DNA of 32,786 bases. Origin: CAZJUR01 sp964549525. Its GTDB lineage: Bacteria; Patescibacteriota; Saccharimonadia; Saccharimonadales; Saccharimonadaceae. The position numbers were made by a program, and so were the translations under genes. Under the pieces are notes generated by a model, which was not told where the DNA came from, searched no databases, and saw only the letters and a program-made list of their open reading frames with translations. The stretch is taken from positions 1 to 32,786 of the forward strand of contig CAZJUR010000010.1 in NCBI GenBank assembly GCA_964549525.1, in the 5' to 3' direction. Below, piece after piece: positions 1 through 8,098 of this stretch. The stretch's first letter is position 1, and each line of letters starts with the position of its first letter.

Positions 1-168
1 GTATTTACACCTCTGATGGCGACAAAAAAGATTTCCAGGCGAACGCACATTCCGTTTGGACCGTTTTTGATCATCGGTACCATCCTCGCGATGCTGTGGG
101 GATATACGGTGATTGACTGGTATAATTCAGTCCTATTTGTCGGTCTCACCCCAAGTCAAATTTATTAG
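1..168 (+). CDS. pilD: Prepilin peptidase (type IV pilus), C-terminal fragment
   Basis: This is the last 55 codons of a gene cut by the window edge, ending in TAG at 166-168. Prepilin peptidases (family A24) are membrane aspartic proteases that remove the leader from type IV pilins and methylate the new N-terminus. The visible tail carries RRTHIPFGPFLIIGTILAML followed by WG and a short hydrophobic end, matching the family's conserved IPFGPFL...G segment before the last membrane helix. The catalytic aspartates are upstream of the window. Four genes with pilin leader motifs follow, which supports the call. Alternative: another A24 relative; a pilus role is still most likely. Confidence 0.8.
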   Translation, partial: VFTPLMATKKISRRTHIPFGPFLIIGTILAMLWGYTVIDWYNSVLFVGLTPSQIY

Positions 169-173
169 CGGTA

Positions 174-182
174 TGCTATACT
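174..182 (+). promoter_or_regulatory. Extended -10 promoter of the pilin cluster
   Basis: TGC-TATACT lies ten bases before the ATG at 193. I see no good -35 and no Shine-Dalgarno, so the predicted RNA would start about 3-4 bases before the start codon. Confidence 0.5.
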
Positions 183-192
183 CATAAGCAAG

Positions 193-930
193 ATGGGCAT
201 CGCAAAAACAGATAAAGGATTCACAATCATTGAAGTTTCGATGGTGCTAGCTATAGCTGGGTTGCTCTTTTTTGGGATCATGATTGGGATTACTCGCCAG
301 GTTCAACAACAGCGCTTTAAGGAAAGTGTCGATGCTACACAATCGTTTCTTCAGCAACAGTATCGCATGGCAGTGAATGTCGTCAATGATCGTAATAACG
401 ATGATTCGTGTGGTACTGGCACCGATAGGGGGACGAGTTCATGTCCGATTATCGGACGATTGATAAAAATCTATGAACCAGATACTACTAATGATGAATT
501 TGTGATGTCAGCGCAAGATATTATCATCGATGATAACCCTCTTATCGATAATCCAACATATAGCGGTGATTTGGTGGACTATCTTAATAAACCTGAGACA
601 AACGCTCGGTTTCTCCCTGATAATAATAAATCTAGTTATATTGTACCGTGGGGGGCTACAATGATTCCGCCAAAAGACGACAACGGTACTGGTAGTAATG
701 TAACCTATATTGCACTAGTTCGTTCACCGCGCGGTGGCGAGCTCAATGTGCTAAAATTAGTTTCAGATTCTAACAATGTACCTCTAAAATTTTCTGTAGT
801 TGATAAAAGTATCAAAACTTGCATTACTTCACAAGAAATAGTCGGTTTTACGGCATCGCTCAGTATTAACGGGTTAGTTAATACTCAAGACGGTGTCACC
901 ACAAAGTTTGACGAGGCAACCTGTCCATGA
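193..930 (+). CDS. Type IV pilin-like protein
   Basis: A 245-residue protein with a short basic leader ending in glycine, then FTIIEVSMVLAIAGLLFFGI. This is the class III (type IV) pilin signal: cleavage after G9, N-methylated Phe at +1, Glu at +5 and a hydrophobic helix that packs in the pilus core. The prepilin peptidase tail just upstream would process it. The rest is a soluble head with four cysteines, two near residues 73 and 84 and two near 208 and 244, able to form disulphides. It overlaps the next gene by four bases (ATGA), which implies translational coupling. Whether it is a major or a minor pilin cannot be decided from sequence alone. Confidence 0.8.
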   Translation: MGIAKTDKGFTIIEVSMVLAIAGLLFFGIMIGITRQVQQQRFKESVDATQSFLQQQYRMAVNVVNDRNNDDSCGTGTDRGTSSCPIIGRLIKIYEPDTTNDEFVMSAQDIIIDDNPLIDNPTYSGDLVDYLNKPETNARFLPDNNKSSYIVPWGATMIPPKDDNGTGSNVTYIALVRSPRGGELNVLKLVSDSNNVPLKFSVVDKSIKTCITSQEIVGFTASLSINGLVNTQDGVTTKFDEATCP

Positions 931-1496
931 AACAACGTGGCGATACACTCGTAGAGGTAATGTTTGCGACAGCAATTGCGGCACTGTTGATTATCATAGC
1001 CATCTCGGCCATGAATCGTAGCTTAGCTCAAATTCAGATGAGCGTAGAGACAACTTTTGTGCGACAGTCGATGGATTCAGAGGCCGAAGTTTTGCGTTTT
1101 GTGCGCGATGCCTATATGGACGATAGGGTTTCTACTACTGGAACGCCTGCATTATGGAAAACAATTACATCAAGCCAGCTAAACACAAATGCATCTAGCT
1201 TTGGAGAATGTGATATGACACGTATCCAAAAAGAATTTGTTATTGATGGTGCTAACTCTTCAGACACTAACTTTAGTTCAGGTGTTGGCGTAAGAAATTT
1301 AATACTAAATTCTACTATATCTTCATCTACCACTTTTGCCACCATCGGTAACGGTATTTGGGTAGAAGCAGTAAGTGGAGGAACCCCTACTACTGGTACA
1401 TACATCGATTTTCATATTCGCGCCTGCTGGGATCCGCCCTTTAGTTCCAGCACCAAAGCAACATTAGGCACCATCGTGAGGCAATATTATGAATAA
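927..1496 (+). CDS. Minor pilin-like protein (PilV/GspI-like)
   Basis: A 189-residue protein beginning MKQRGDTLVEVMFATAIAAL. The leader is very short and the mature start would be Asp rather than Phe, but the Glu at +5 and the hydrophobic helix of type IV pilins are present. The DTLVEVM form is typical of PilV/GspI-like minor pilins, which help to start pilus assembly or modify the tip. GAGG lies about 12 bases before the ATG and may serve as a ribosome site, together with coupling from the upstream stop. It overlaps the next gene by eight bases. Head-domain function is unknown. Confidence 0.7.
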   Translation: MKQRGDTLVEVMFATAIAALLIIIAISAMNRSLAQIQMSVETTFVRQSMDSEAEVLRFVRDAYMDDRVSTTGTPALWKTITSSQLNTNASSFGECDMTRIQKEFVIDGANSSDTNFSSGVGVRNLILNSTISSSTTFATIGNGIWVEAVSGGTPTTGTYIDFHIRACWDPPFSSSTKATLGTIVRQYYE

Positions 1497-2154
1497 ACAG
1501 AGCAGAGGTTTTACTATTATCGAGCTCTCGCTAGCTATGACCATGCTATCTATTCTGCTTTTTATTCTCATATTGGCGGGTATGCAAATAATTGCCGTCT
1601 ACAACAAAGGCGTTACCCTGAAACGCGTTAATCAGAGTGGTGAAACTATCGGTGCAGAGCTACAGGCTAGTTTGCGGCGGGCTCAACCAGGTTCGATTAG
1701 TATTCGAAAAAATACTTTAGGTACTAACGAATTTATTACCGGTATTTGTACCGGAAAAACAAGTTATGTGTGGAATGTATACGAGATAGGCAATACTTCG
1801 ACAAACATCACTACTGCTTCAGGTAAGGCAATCTATTTTGCTAAAGTTTCTGGAAGCAGTGCTGGAAATGTTTGTGCTGGTGGCGCAATACCGGATGGGG
1901 CAGGGGAATTTAAAGAACTACTGGGAGACGAGCTAGTTGTTCGTCAGCCAACTAGTGTTGAATTTAATAATGAAACTGGAGCGGGAAGTCTCGTTCACAG
2001 TCTCATTTCGGTGACTTTTACCTTGTCAAATCTAGAAAATACTTCACTGACAGATGAATCAGGGCGACTTGGGTGCAAGGGCGGCAAAGAAGGTGAGTTC
2101 TGCGCATTAAATACCTTTACTATCACCGCATATGCAAAGGGTGTTTCAGGATAA
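1489..2154 (+). CDS. Minor pilin-like protein (PilW/GspJ-like)
   Basis: A 221-residue protein with leader MNKQSRG and then FTIIELSLAMTMLSILLFIL, a classic type IV pilin N-terminus (Phe +1, Glu +5). It is the third pilin gene in a row; its size and position before a PilX-like gene resemble the PilV-PilW-PilX order of minor pilins in other bacteria. A GTGAGG site precedes the ATG. The C-terminal part has a CKGGKEGEFC segment that could form a disulphide loop. No terminator follows; a new promoter lies in the 26-base gap before the next gene. Confidence 0.7.
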   Translation: MNKQSRGFTIIELSLAMTMLSILLFILILAGMQIIAVYNKGVTLKRVNQSGETIGAELQASLRRAQPGSISIRKNTLGTNEFITGICTGKTSYVWNVYEIGNTSTNITTASGKAIYFAKVSGSSAGNVCAGGAIPDGAGEFKELLGDELVVRQPTSVEFNNETGAGSLVHSLISVTFTLSNLENTSLTDESGRLGCKGGKEGEFCALNTFTITAYAKGVSG

Positions 2155-2162
2155 AATAATAG

Positions 2163-2171
2163 TGGTATAAT
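2163..2171 (+). promoter_or_regulatory. Extended -10 promoter before the PilX-like gene
   Basis: TGG-TATAAT followed by nine bases and then ATG at 2181. There is no Shine-Dalgarno between them, so a leaderless or nearly leaderless message is predicted. Confidence 0.55.
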
Positions 2172-2180
2172 ATCAATAAC

Positions 2181-3341
2181 ATGAAACATAAGCGTATAGA
2201 AAATTATAATCGTCAGCGCGGCGCAGCGGCGATCTTTATTGTCGTATTTTTTGCCCTGCTCTTAGGGGTGATCGTCGTAAGTTTTACCAAGATTGCTATC
2301 CAAGATCAACAACAAGCGACTATTAATGATCTCAATCGGAGTGCTTATGACTCAGCTGAAGCCGGGCTAGAAGACGCTACGCGTGTGCTGAATAATTATA
2401 ATAAAAAATGTGTCAAGGTAGCACCGACACCATCTACGCAAACAGAGTGTAATAAGTATAACACTGAACTAAATTCAGTAAATGGAACTAATCCAGCAAA
2501 CTGCAATCTGCAAAAAATGCCTGGAATAAATGCCAACATTACAACTGGCGAAGTAGAAGTTAAAACAAATACTGACAATGCATTGGATCAAGCCTATACC
2601 TGCGTCAAAGTACGCACTCAAACCCCAGATGTAAAAATTGCGGGGGTGCAAGATGAAAGCTACTTGATTCCACTCAAAGCTGTCGGTGGTAATGCAGCAT
2701 TTAATTCAGTGCAGATTAACTGGCACGATGCAGCAAGTGATGGTACACCATCAAGCTATCCTAGTTTTCCAAACCTTCCAAGTAATAACAGCTGGGGAAA
2801 TGCGCCTGCTCTATTACGAGTGCAGGCAATCAAGGTTCCAGCTGGTCCAACTGCAAATATTAATATAAATGATATTAATACCTCAGCTAGTTCAGTATTT
2901 TTGTACCCGGTAACCACGAGCCCCTCAGTCATAGATGATATTTTTGGGGCAAATGGTCTGTCTGGTGGTGAAAAGGCAGTAGCACCTCACCGAGCACAGT
3001 GTCAACCTAGTGTACAGTATTATTGTACAATGACTATGGGCAGATTTAGTGGTTCTGATAACTACTTCTTACGCATCACACCACTCTATAACAATGCATC
3101 ATTTCAAGTAATTTTAAATCCTACCGGTCCTGATACCTTCTTTGACAACGTCCAACCAGAAATCGACTCAACTGGGCGAGCAAACAGTGTCTTTCGTCGT
3201 ATTCAGCAGCGTGTTCAATATGAAGCTCCAGAGCTAGAGAATTTCACTATTAGCGGCAGCTTCGAAATAACAGATGGTTTCTGTAAAAATTTCAATGTTG
3301 CCGTTAAAGAAGAAGACTATACAAACAACTGCACACCGTAA
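2181..3341 (+). CDS. PilX-like pilus assembly protein
   Basis: A 386-residue protein with a basic N-terminus, then RGAAAIFIVVFFALLLGVIV as a single membrane helix. It lacks a cleavable FTxxE pilin leader. The arrangement RGAA-helix followed by a region ending in AYDSAEAGLEDA matches the PilX N-terminal pattern (an AE-A-L motif after the helix). PilX-type proteins are minor pilus components linked to assembly and adhesion. The large extracytoplasmic part carries several cysteines (for example CKV, CNKY, CNLQ, YYC) that may form disulphides. It closes the pilus cluster; the next gene is convergent and ends 19 bases away with no clear terminator between them. Confidence 0.65.
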   Translation: MKHKRIENYNRQRGAAAIFIVVFFALLLGVIVVSFTKIAIQDQQQATINDLNRSAYDSAEAGLEDATRVLNNYNKKCVKVAPTPSTQTECNKYNTELNSVNGTNPANCNLQKMPGINANITTGEVEVKTNTDNALDQAYTCVKVRTQTPDVKIAGVQDESYLIPLKAVGGNAAFNSVQINWHDAASDGTPSSYPSFPNLPSNNSWGNAPALLRVQAIKVPAGPTANININDINTSASSVFLYPVTTSPSVIDDIFGANGLSGGEKAVAPHRAQCQPSVQYYCTMTMGRFSGSDNYFLRITPLYNNASFQVILNPTGPDTFFDNVQPEIDSTGRANSVFRRIQQRVQYEAPELENFTISGSFEITDGFCKNFNVAVKEEDYTNNCTP

Positions 3342-3359
3342 CCTAGTACAATTAAAAGT

Positions 3360-4280
3360 TTACATAGTTTTTCTATGAAACTTCTGATGAATTTCTTTGA
3401 GATGCTGATCAGTTACATGAGTATAGACTTGGGTAGTAGAGATATTGCTATGTCCGAGTAAACTCTGGACACTGCGGAGATCGGCGCCATTCATCAGTAG
3501 ATCAGTCGCAAATGAGTGACGCATGGTGTGTGGCGACACATGCTTGGTGATACCGGCCTTGAGAGCATATTTTTTAACTAATCGCTGGACACTACGAGGA
3601 GTCAGACGGCGAAAATCCCCACTGGTATCAAGTGTTTGAGGGGTAGCATCTCGATAGCTAATAAATAAAGCCGGTAAACTATCTTGACGACAATCTAGGT
3701 ACGTTTCTAGCCACTGAGCAGCAGAATCATCTATATACACCGGTCTGTCTTTTTGACCCTTACCGCGTACCGTAAATTCACGCCGTTTTGTATTGACATG
3801 ATCTCTATTGAGACCTACAAGCTCCGAGACACGTAAGCCACTAGAGAATAGCAGTTCGATGAGTGCGCGGTCACGGAGGCCGCTTTCAGTAGTAGTGTTA
3901 ATTGCACTAAAAACTCTTTCTAGCTCATCTGGCTGTAAAAAACTTACTTGTTTGCGAGTATTTTTAGGTAGCTCAATCTTCGAAGGGGTGAGTGAGGCAA
4001 TATCACGTTTTGCTATATAGCTTAAAAAACTGCGCAGCGCGATCAAGTGGTAGCTCTGAGTTGTTGTAGATAATTCATCACCGTTGTCGTTTTTATAACG
4101 ATTGAGCCATAAACGCCACTTTCGTACTAATTCGTTGTTTATTTTACCGACTTCAATATCACCTGTAAATTCCACTAAACGATTGAGGTAGAGATGATAA
4201 TTTTCAGTTGTTTTTTGTGAGCGTCCTCGTTCAATTTCGAGGTATTCTAGAAAATCGATGATCAGTTCTGACAGATACAT
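3360..4280 (-). CDS. xerC: Tyrosine recombinase XerC/XerD-like
   Basis: Site-specific recombinase of about 306 residues. The N-terminal SAM-like DNA-binding domain (about 1-90) starts MYLSELIIDFLEYLEIERGR. The catalytic domain follows, with the full tyrosine-recombinase set: R150 (in SSGLRVSEL), a lysine in RGKGQKDR, H251 and R254 (SPHTMRHSF), H277 (LLGHSN) and the nucleophile Y286 (TQVYTH). Length and motif spacing fit the chromosome-dimer-resolving Xer enzymes. There are no phage or transposon genes around it, so a housekeeping role acting at dif is preferred over an integrase role. I chose the ATG at 4280 because a -10 lies six bases upstream of it; an ATG six codons earlier (4298) would fall inside or upstream of that promoter. 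Confidence 0.85.
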   Translation of the reverse strand: MYLSELIIDFLEYLEIERGRSQKTTENYHLYLNRLVEFTGDIEVGKINNELVRKWRLWLNRYKNDNGDELSTTTQSYHLIALRSFLSYIAKRDIASLTPSKIELPKNTRKQVSFLQPDELERVFSAINTTTESGLRDRALIELLFSSGLRVSELVGLNRDHVNTKRREFTVRGKGQKDRPVYIDDSAAQWLETYLDCRQDSLPALFISYRDATPQTLDTSGDFRRLTPRSVQRLVKKYALKAGITKHVSPHTMRHSFATDLLMNGADLRSVQSLLGHSNISTTQVYTHVTDQHLKEIHQKFHRKTM

Positions 4281-4286
4281 ACTCGT

Positions 4287-4295
4287 AGCATAGCA
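4287..4295 (-). promoter_or_regulatory. Extended -10 promoter of xerC
   Basis: On the minus strand TGC-TATGCT ends six bases before the ATG at 4280, so transcription would start at or next to the start codon. This fixes the choice of start. Confidence 0.5.
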
Positions 4296-4365
4296 CAAGC
4301 AATATTATTTTGCGACATTGCTACCCCTGATTGTATTAAGCATACCAACTTCGCTAAAACTGCTG

Positions 4366-4371
4366 TATAGT
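4366..4371 (+). promoter_or_regulatory. -10 promoter of uppP
   Basis: TATAGT followed by eight bases and ATG at 4380, with no Shine-Dalgarno. A leaderless start is predicted. Confidence 0.45.
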
Positions 4372-4379
4372 GAATACAA

Positions 4380-5174
4380 ATGAGTCCATTAGAAGCAATT
4401 ATTCTTGGTGTAGTACAAGGTTTAACAGAATTTATCCCCGTCTCAAGCTCTGGGCATTTGGTTTTGACTCAGTGGTTATTTAGTCGGTCGGTTGATCACC
4501 TCTATATCCAAGCGCTTGACTTTGGCACCACCATTGCTCTGATCATCTATTTCTGGCCAAAACTACGAGAGCTATTTCAGCGAATTTTTTATCATCACGA
4601 TTATCGATTAGCTCGAAATATTATCATTACTTGTATCCCTGCAGGGTTAACAGGCCTGATGTTAGCAGATTATATTCAGGCAAGTACCGTTTTATTGCAT
4701 CCATTTGTGGTTGCGCTGATGCTAGCTGCAGTCGGATTTCTGATGATTATATCTGATAAATTACCGACGAAATCAAAAAAAGCTACCGGCAGTGATCTGA
4801 GCCCACGTCGTGCGGCGGTAATTGGTTTTGCGCAGATGTTTGCCCTGATACCCGGCGTCTCGCGCTCTGGATCTACCATTATTGCGAGCCGCGTCATGGG
4901 GCTCAATTCACGCGCGGCAGCCGAGTATAGTTTCATGGTGGCTATTCCTATTATGCTGGGGTTGCTAGCAAAATTACTCATCAAACCTAGTGATCGACTG
5001 TATCTCGCTCAAAACAGTGATGTTGTGATTATCGGTAATATAGCCGCCTTCTTTAGCGCAATCGTTGCAATCCATTTCGTGCTCAGCTATTTATCGAAAC
5101 ACGGTCTAGCGCTTTTTGGCTGGTATCGGGTAATCCTCGCGCTCATCGTTATGGCAGTTCTTTTGATACAATAG
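4380..5174 (+). CDS. uppP: Undecaprenyl-diphosphatase (BacA family)
   Basis: Integral membrane enzyme that removes a phosphate from undecaprenyl diphosphate and so recycles the lipid carrier for peptidoglycan and surface polysaccharide. Both family signatures are present: GVVQGLTEFIPVSSSGHL at residues 10-27, with E17 and H26, and PGVSRSGSTIIASRVMG at about residues 159-175. The length of 264 residues is normal for the family, with about seven or eight membrane segments. The presence of this gene fits a Gram-positive-type envelope in an organism that makes its own wall. ndk follows after 22 bases with its own promoter. No truncation or odd feature is visible. Confidence 0.93.
   Translation: MSPLEAIILGVVQGLTEFIPVSSSGHLVLTQWLFSRSVDHLYIQALDFGTTIALIIYFWPKLRELFQRIFYHHDYRLARNIIITCIPAGLTGLMLADYIQASTVLLHPFVVALMLAAVGFLMIISDKLPTKSKKATGSDLSPRRAAVIGFAQMFALIPGVSRSGSTIIASRVMGLNSRAAAEYSFMVAIPIMLGLLAKLLIKPSDRLYLAQNSDVVIIGNIAAFFSAIVAIHFVLSYLSKHGLALFGWYRVILALIVMAVLLIQ
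5164..5172 (+). promoter_or_regulatory. Extended -10 promoter of ndk
   Basis: TGA-TACAAT overlaps the end of uppP. It predicts a leader of about 18 bases that holds the AAAGGAG ribosome site before the ATG at 5197, unlike the leaderless units nearby. Confidence 0.5.
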
Positions 5175-5196
5175 AATGTAAGAAAAAAGGAGAAAT

Positions 5197-5697
5197 ATGG
5201 AACGAACACTTATTATTTTTAAACCTGATGCGGTGCAGCGAGCGCTGGTTGGTGAAATTTTAACGCGATTTGAGCGAGTAGGTCTAAAAATTATTGGCTC
5301 CAAGATGCTGAAGCCAGATTATGATCACTATTATCATCATTATGAGAATATTGGCACAATGGTCTCAAGGCACGGTAAAGAAATTTTTGATATCACCCTC
5401 GAGATGATGCAGCAAGGTCCGGTCATTGCATTTGTCCTCGAAGGCGTAGATGCGGTGGAAATAGTACGTAAACTCGTAGGAGCCACCGAACCAAAATCTG
5501 CTAATCCAGGTACCATAAGAGGTGATTATGCCCATGTCAATTATGCACAAGCCGACAAGAAAAAGCGCGGTATTCCCAACTTGATCCACGCGTCAGGAGA
5601 TAGCGAGGAAGCTAAAAAAGAGATAACCCATTGGTTCAAAGAAAATGAGTTATTTACGTATTCACGCGGACACGATGTTCATACTCACGTGGCATAA
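5197..5697 (+). CDS. ndk: Nucleoside diphosphate kinase
   Basis: Transfers the gamma phosphate of ATP to nucleoside diphosphates through a phosphohistidine. It starts ERTLIIFKPDAVQRALVGEI with the conserved K9. The active-site histidine is H131 in IPNLIHASGD, where the family usually has NLIHGSD. At 166 residues it is longer than the common 140-150; the extra length lies around residues 44-65, a histidine- and tyrosine-rich stretch (DHYYHHYENIG). A strong AAAGGAG site precedes the ATG. In small CPR genomes with limited nucleotide synthesis, balancing imported nucleotides is a likely role, which is an inference. Confidence 0.92.
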   Translation: MERTLIIFKPDAVQRALVGEILTRFERVGLKIIGSKMLKPDYDHYYHHYENIGTMVSRHGKEIFDITLEMMQQGPVIAFVLEGVDAVEIVRKLVGATEPKSANPGTIRGDYAHVNYAQADKKKRGIPNLIHASGDSEEAKKEITHWFKENELFTYSRGHDVHTHVA

Positions 5698-5699
5698 GC

Positions 5700-5705
5700 T
5701 ATAAT
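5700..5705 (+). promoter_or_regulatory. -10 of the tRNA-Arg promoter
   Basis: TATAAT overlapping the stop of ndk, 15 bases before the tRNA. The -35 is weak. Confidence 0.4.
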
Positions 5706-5720
5706 ATTGAGGTGCGCCGC

Positions 5721-5795
5721 GTCCCCATAGTTCAATGGATAGAACATCTCCGTCCTAAGGAGCAGATCTACGTTCGAATCGTAGTGGGGACACCA
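5721..5795 (+). tRNA. tRNA-Arg (anticodon CCT)
   Basis: A complete cloverleaf. The acceptor GTCCCCA pairs with TGGGGAC. The anticodon loop GTCCTAA gives CCT, which reads AGG. The T arm contains GTTCGAATC and CCA is encoded at 5793-5795. Confidence 0.93.
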
Positions 5796-5821
5796 GAGGT
5801 GTGAGATAATAGGGAGTATAT

Positions 5822-6343
5822 ATGAGTCGTAGCGAAGAAGAACCTTCTAAAGATTTCGCAGGTCAGCGAGATGACGAAAATTTAATCGTCGTTTTTCGTC
5901 GGCATATTATTGCGATGCGAAAAGGCTTCTATCTTTTACTGATTCCCTTTGCGCTTAGCTCAATCCCGGCGCTTATCTGGCCTGTCGATATACGTTTTTT
6001 CTACCTGGCACTGGCTGGGTTTGGGCTGGGGCTCATCTTATTCGCATATCAATGGGTGGGCTGGTATTACACGTATTTTATTTTGACAGATCAACGCTTG
6101 CGGCAAGTCAACCAACAAAGTTTATTTGGGCGGAGTGTAGTAGATCTCGATCTCAGCAAAATTCAAAATATTAGCTACAACATACCTGGTTTTAGCGGAG
6201 AAGTGCTGGGCTTTGGTACAATAGTAGTACAAACATACGTGGGCGATCTTATTCTTGATCGGATTCATCATCCGGAAACGATTTATAACCAACTTTTAGA
6301 CGCCATCAAAGATGTTAAACCAGAAAAGGAGATACACGAATAG
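5822..6343 (+). CDS. PH domain-containing membrane protein (bPH2/YdbS-like)
   Basis: A 173-residue protein with a hydrophilic N-terminus (about 1-35), two membrane segments (about 36-55 and 60-80), then a bacterial PH-like domain. That domain starts near YFILTDQRLRQVNQQSLFGR and continues VVDLDLSKIQNISYNIPG, the usual bPH2 pattern in which TDQRL leads into a strand with a polar loop and DL-KI-N. The family is widespread; its function is mostly unknown and is linked to membrane or lipid contact. A GGGAG site lies before the ATG. Its stop shares one base with the GTG of the next gene, so the two are probably translated together. A role with the neighbouring prolyl isomerase at the membrane is an inference. 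Confidence 0.75.
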   Translation: MSRSEEEPSKDFAGQRDDENLIVVFRRHIIAMRKGFYLLLIPFALSSIPALIWPVDIRFFYLALAGFGLGLILFAYQWVGWYYTYFILTDQRLRQVNQQSLFGRSVVDLDLSKIQNISYNIPGFSGEVLGFGTIVVQTYVGDLILDRIHHPETIYNQLLDAIKDVKPEKEIHE

Positions 6344-7386
6344 TGCCAAAAAGAATACTCAATAAATTCCGAAAAAAGCCTGCTGCTGATGAGCCGAAAT
6401 TCGAACGTATCACGAATGAAACTGTTTCACAACATCGCGAGCAGGTATTGGCTGGGGGGCGTAAATTTAAATATCCTGTTCAGTACGCTAAACATAGACT
6501 AGTTATCAATTCTATCTTAATTTTCTTAGGGGCTTTATTCGTGACAGCCGCAGTCGTATGGTGGCAGCTCTATTCCGCGCAAAACACGGGAGCATTCTTT
6601 TATCGTGTAACACAATTACTGCCTTTTGCGGTGGCTCGCGTTGATGATGAGCCGGCTTTATATAGAGATTATCTGCTAGAATATCGTAGTTCTGTCCACT
6701 GGCTTGAGAAAAAAACTCAAAACTTTGACCCTTCAAGCTCAGACGGTAAACGTCAAGCAGAATATTTTAAACGAAAGTCACTTAATAAAGCAGAGGAAAT
6801 TGCGTACGTTCGAACATTGGCTGAAAAATACAATCTGGCTGTGTCAGATCAGGAGATTGATGCATTTATTAATGACGCCTTGAAATCAAGCCAGCGAAAA
6901 TTATCTCAAAAATCATATGAAGCTGTTTTGAGCGATTCATATGGCGTTAGCAATGATGAGTACCAGAGTATTGTGAAAAACGCGCTGTTAAAGAAGAAAG
7001 TATCATTTAAAATTGACGCGGACGCTCAACAAAAGATCACTGCGGCTGAAAAAGCATTAAAATCTGGACAAACTTTTGAACAAGTCGTAGCGGCGTATTC
7101 AGATGACGAAGCTACTAAAGCCGCCAACGGTGATGTCGGCTTTGTACCTATAAGAAACAACGATCAAGGAATTGTCCGAACGGCAGCTAAATTACAACCA
7201 GGTCAAACCTCTAGCATCATAAAAGGGGCAAATGCGTACTATATTGTCAAACTCATCGAAACTCAAAACGATCAAGCCCGATATGCTCAAATAAAGGTTT
7301 CGCTCAACAAATTTTCAAAGGAATTTGCTAATCTAAAGAAAAATGGGAAGATCAAAGAATATATCAAAGTTTCTACAAAAGAGTAA
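6343..7386 (+). CDS. Membrane-anchored PPIC-type peptidyl-prolyl isomerase (SurA/PrsA-like)
   Basis: A 347-residue protein starting with GTG that overlaps the previous stop by one base. Order: a basic cytoplasmic tail (1-50); one membrane helix (about 52-77); a SurA-N-like helical region with VARVDDEPALYRDYLLEY (from about residue 96); and a parvulin (PPIC) domain from about residue 228, with QTFEQVVAAYSDDEATKAANGDV and a GFVP segment, then a sequence like LKPGQTS (LQPGQTSSII) and YYIVKLIE. Such proteins assist folding of secreted proteins outside the membrane, and the pili and surface proteins in this window are possible clients. It is anchored by an uncleaved helix rather than a lipobox, unlike Firmicutes PrsA. 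Confidence 0.8.
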   Translation: MPKRILNKFRKKPAADEPKFERITNETVSQHREQVLAGGRKFKYPVQYAKHRLVINSILIFLGALFVTAAVVWWQLYSAQNTGAFFYRVTQLLPFAVARVDDEPALYRDYLLEYRSSVHWLEKKTQNFDPSSSDGKRQAEYFKRKSLNKAEEIAYVRTLAEKYNLAVSDQEIDAFINDALKSSQRKLSQKSYEAVLSDSYGVSNDEYQSIVKNALLKKKVSFKIDADAQQKITAAEKALKSGQTFEQVVAAYSDDEATKAANGDVGFVPIRNNDQGIVRTAAKLQPGQTSSIIKGANAYYIVKLIETQNDQARYAQIKVSLNKFSKEFANLKKNGKIKEYIKVSTKE

Positions 7387-7410
7387 TATTTTTTAATATA
7401 AATTCATCTC

Positions 7411-7446
7411 ACATAAAAACCTCTACCTAGATAGAGGTTTTTATGT
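7411..7446. terminator. Bidirectional intrinsic terminator
   Basis: A near-perfect inverted repeat: ACATAAAAACCTCTA pairs with TAGAGGTTTTTATGT. Each strand has a T-run in the 3' arm, so it can end both the prolyl isomerase transcript (+) and the tRNA-Asp transcript (-). It touches the last base of the tRNA-Asp CCA. Confidence 0.8.
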
Positions 7447-7523
7447 GGCGGGCCCGACCGGATTCGAACCGGCGATCTCCTCCGTGACAGGGAGGCGTGA
7501 TAGACCAGCTTCACTACGAGCCC
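7446..7523 (-). tRNA. tRNA-Asp (anticodon GTC)
   Basis: The minus-strand cloverleaf has acceptor GGGCTCG pairing with CGGGCCC (one G-T pair). The anticodon loop CTGTCAC gives GTC. The T arm contains GGTTCGAATCC, the discriminator is G and CCA is encoded. Confidence 0.94.
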
Positions 7524-7540
7524 ATCTTGATGACTTCAAT

Positions 7541-7569
7541 ATCATAGCAGGTTTAAAGACGAGATGCAA
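7541..7569 (-). promoter_or_regulatory. Promoter of tRNA-Asp
   Basis: On the minus strand TTGCAT (7564-7569), 17-base spacer, TGC-TATGAT (-10 at 7541-7546). It sits back to back with the tRNA-Thr promoter. Confidence 0.65.
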
Positions 7570-7581
7570 CAGAGGTAAATT

Positions 7582-7610
7582 TTTGGAATATGATTTGAAA
7601 CTGCTATAAT
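7582..7610 (+). promoter_or_regulatory. Promoter of tRNA-Thr
   Basis: TTTGGA (7582-7587), 17-base spacer ending in TGC, TATAAT (7605-7610). The predicted start is about 8 bases before the tRNA. Confidence 0.65.
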
Positions 7611-7624
7611 AATGAGCGGAATCT

Positions 7625-7700
7625 GCCGCTGTAGCTCAGCTGGTAGAGCGGCGCTTTCGTAAAGCGTAGGTCACCGGTTCAAACCCGGTCAGCGGCTCCA
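7625..7700 (+). tRNA. tRNA-Thr (anticodon CGT)
   Basis: The acceptor GCCGCTG pairs with CAGCGGC. The anticodon arm GCGCT-TTCGTAA-AGCGT gives CGT. The T arm contains GGTTCAAACC and CCA is encoded at 7698-7700. Confidence 0.94.
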
Positions 7701-7723
7701 AACGGCAGCTAAAAGGAGTAATA

Positions 7724-8098
7724 ATGAACAGTAGAGTAACGGTAAAGAAAATGGTACGAGATCGAACCTTTATGTTCGTCTGGTCAATTCATTGTTTGCT
7801 ACTTTTAGTGCTCACTATTTATATAAATTTTCAAATTTCTCCTAGCGAACTCAACGTCACTACCCGATATACTTCATACGGGCCTACGAATCTCTATAAC
7901 GACTCGTGGTACTATTTAATCGGTTTCGTGATCTTTAGCGTGGGAATGCTTGTCCTACATAGCTTATTAGCTGTCAAACTATATAATCGTAAAGGCTCTT
8001 CGTTTGCGCGAGGCTTTATCGGGATAAGTATTGCGCTAGCTATTATCTACTTTTTTGTCTTTAGCTACGTGACAAGGCTCGCCAGTACATATTCATGA
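7724..8098 (+). CDS. Small membrane protein of unknown function
   Basis: I do not recognise this 124-residue protein. It has three membrane segments (about 19-38, 62-85 and 97-118) and an extracytoplasmic loop of about 20 residues rich in Tyr, Thr and Asn between the first two. A clear AAAAGGAG site lies 7 bases before the ATG, just after tRNA-Thr, so it may be read from the tRNA promoter. It overlaps the glycosyltransferase gene by four bases (ATGA). The pairing suggests it helps that enzyme, perhaps as a membrane partner or export component; this is an inference from position only. Confidence 0.7.
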   Translation: MNSRVTVKKMVRDRTFMFVWSIHCLLLLVLTIYINFQISPSELNVTTRYTSYGPTNLYNDSWYYLIGFVIFSVGMLVLHSLLAVKLYNRKGSSFARGFIGISIALAIIYFFVFSYVTRLASTYS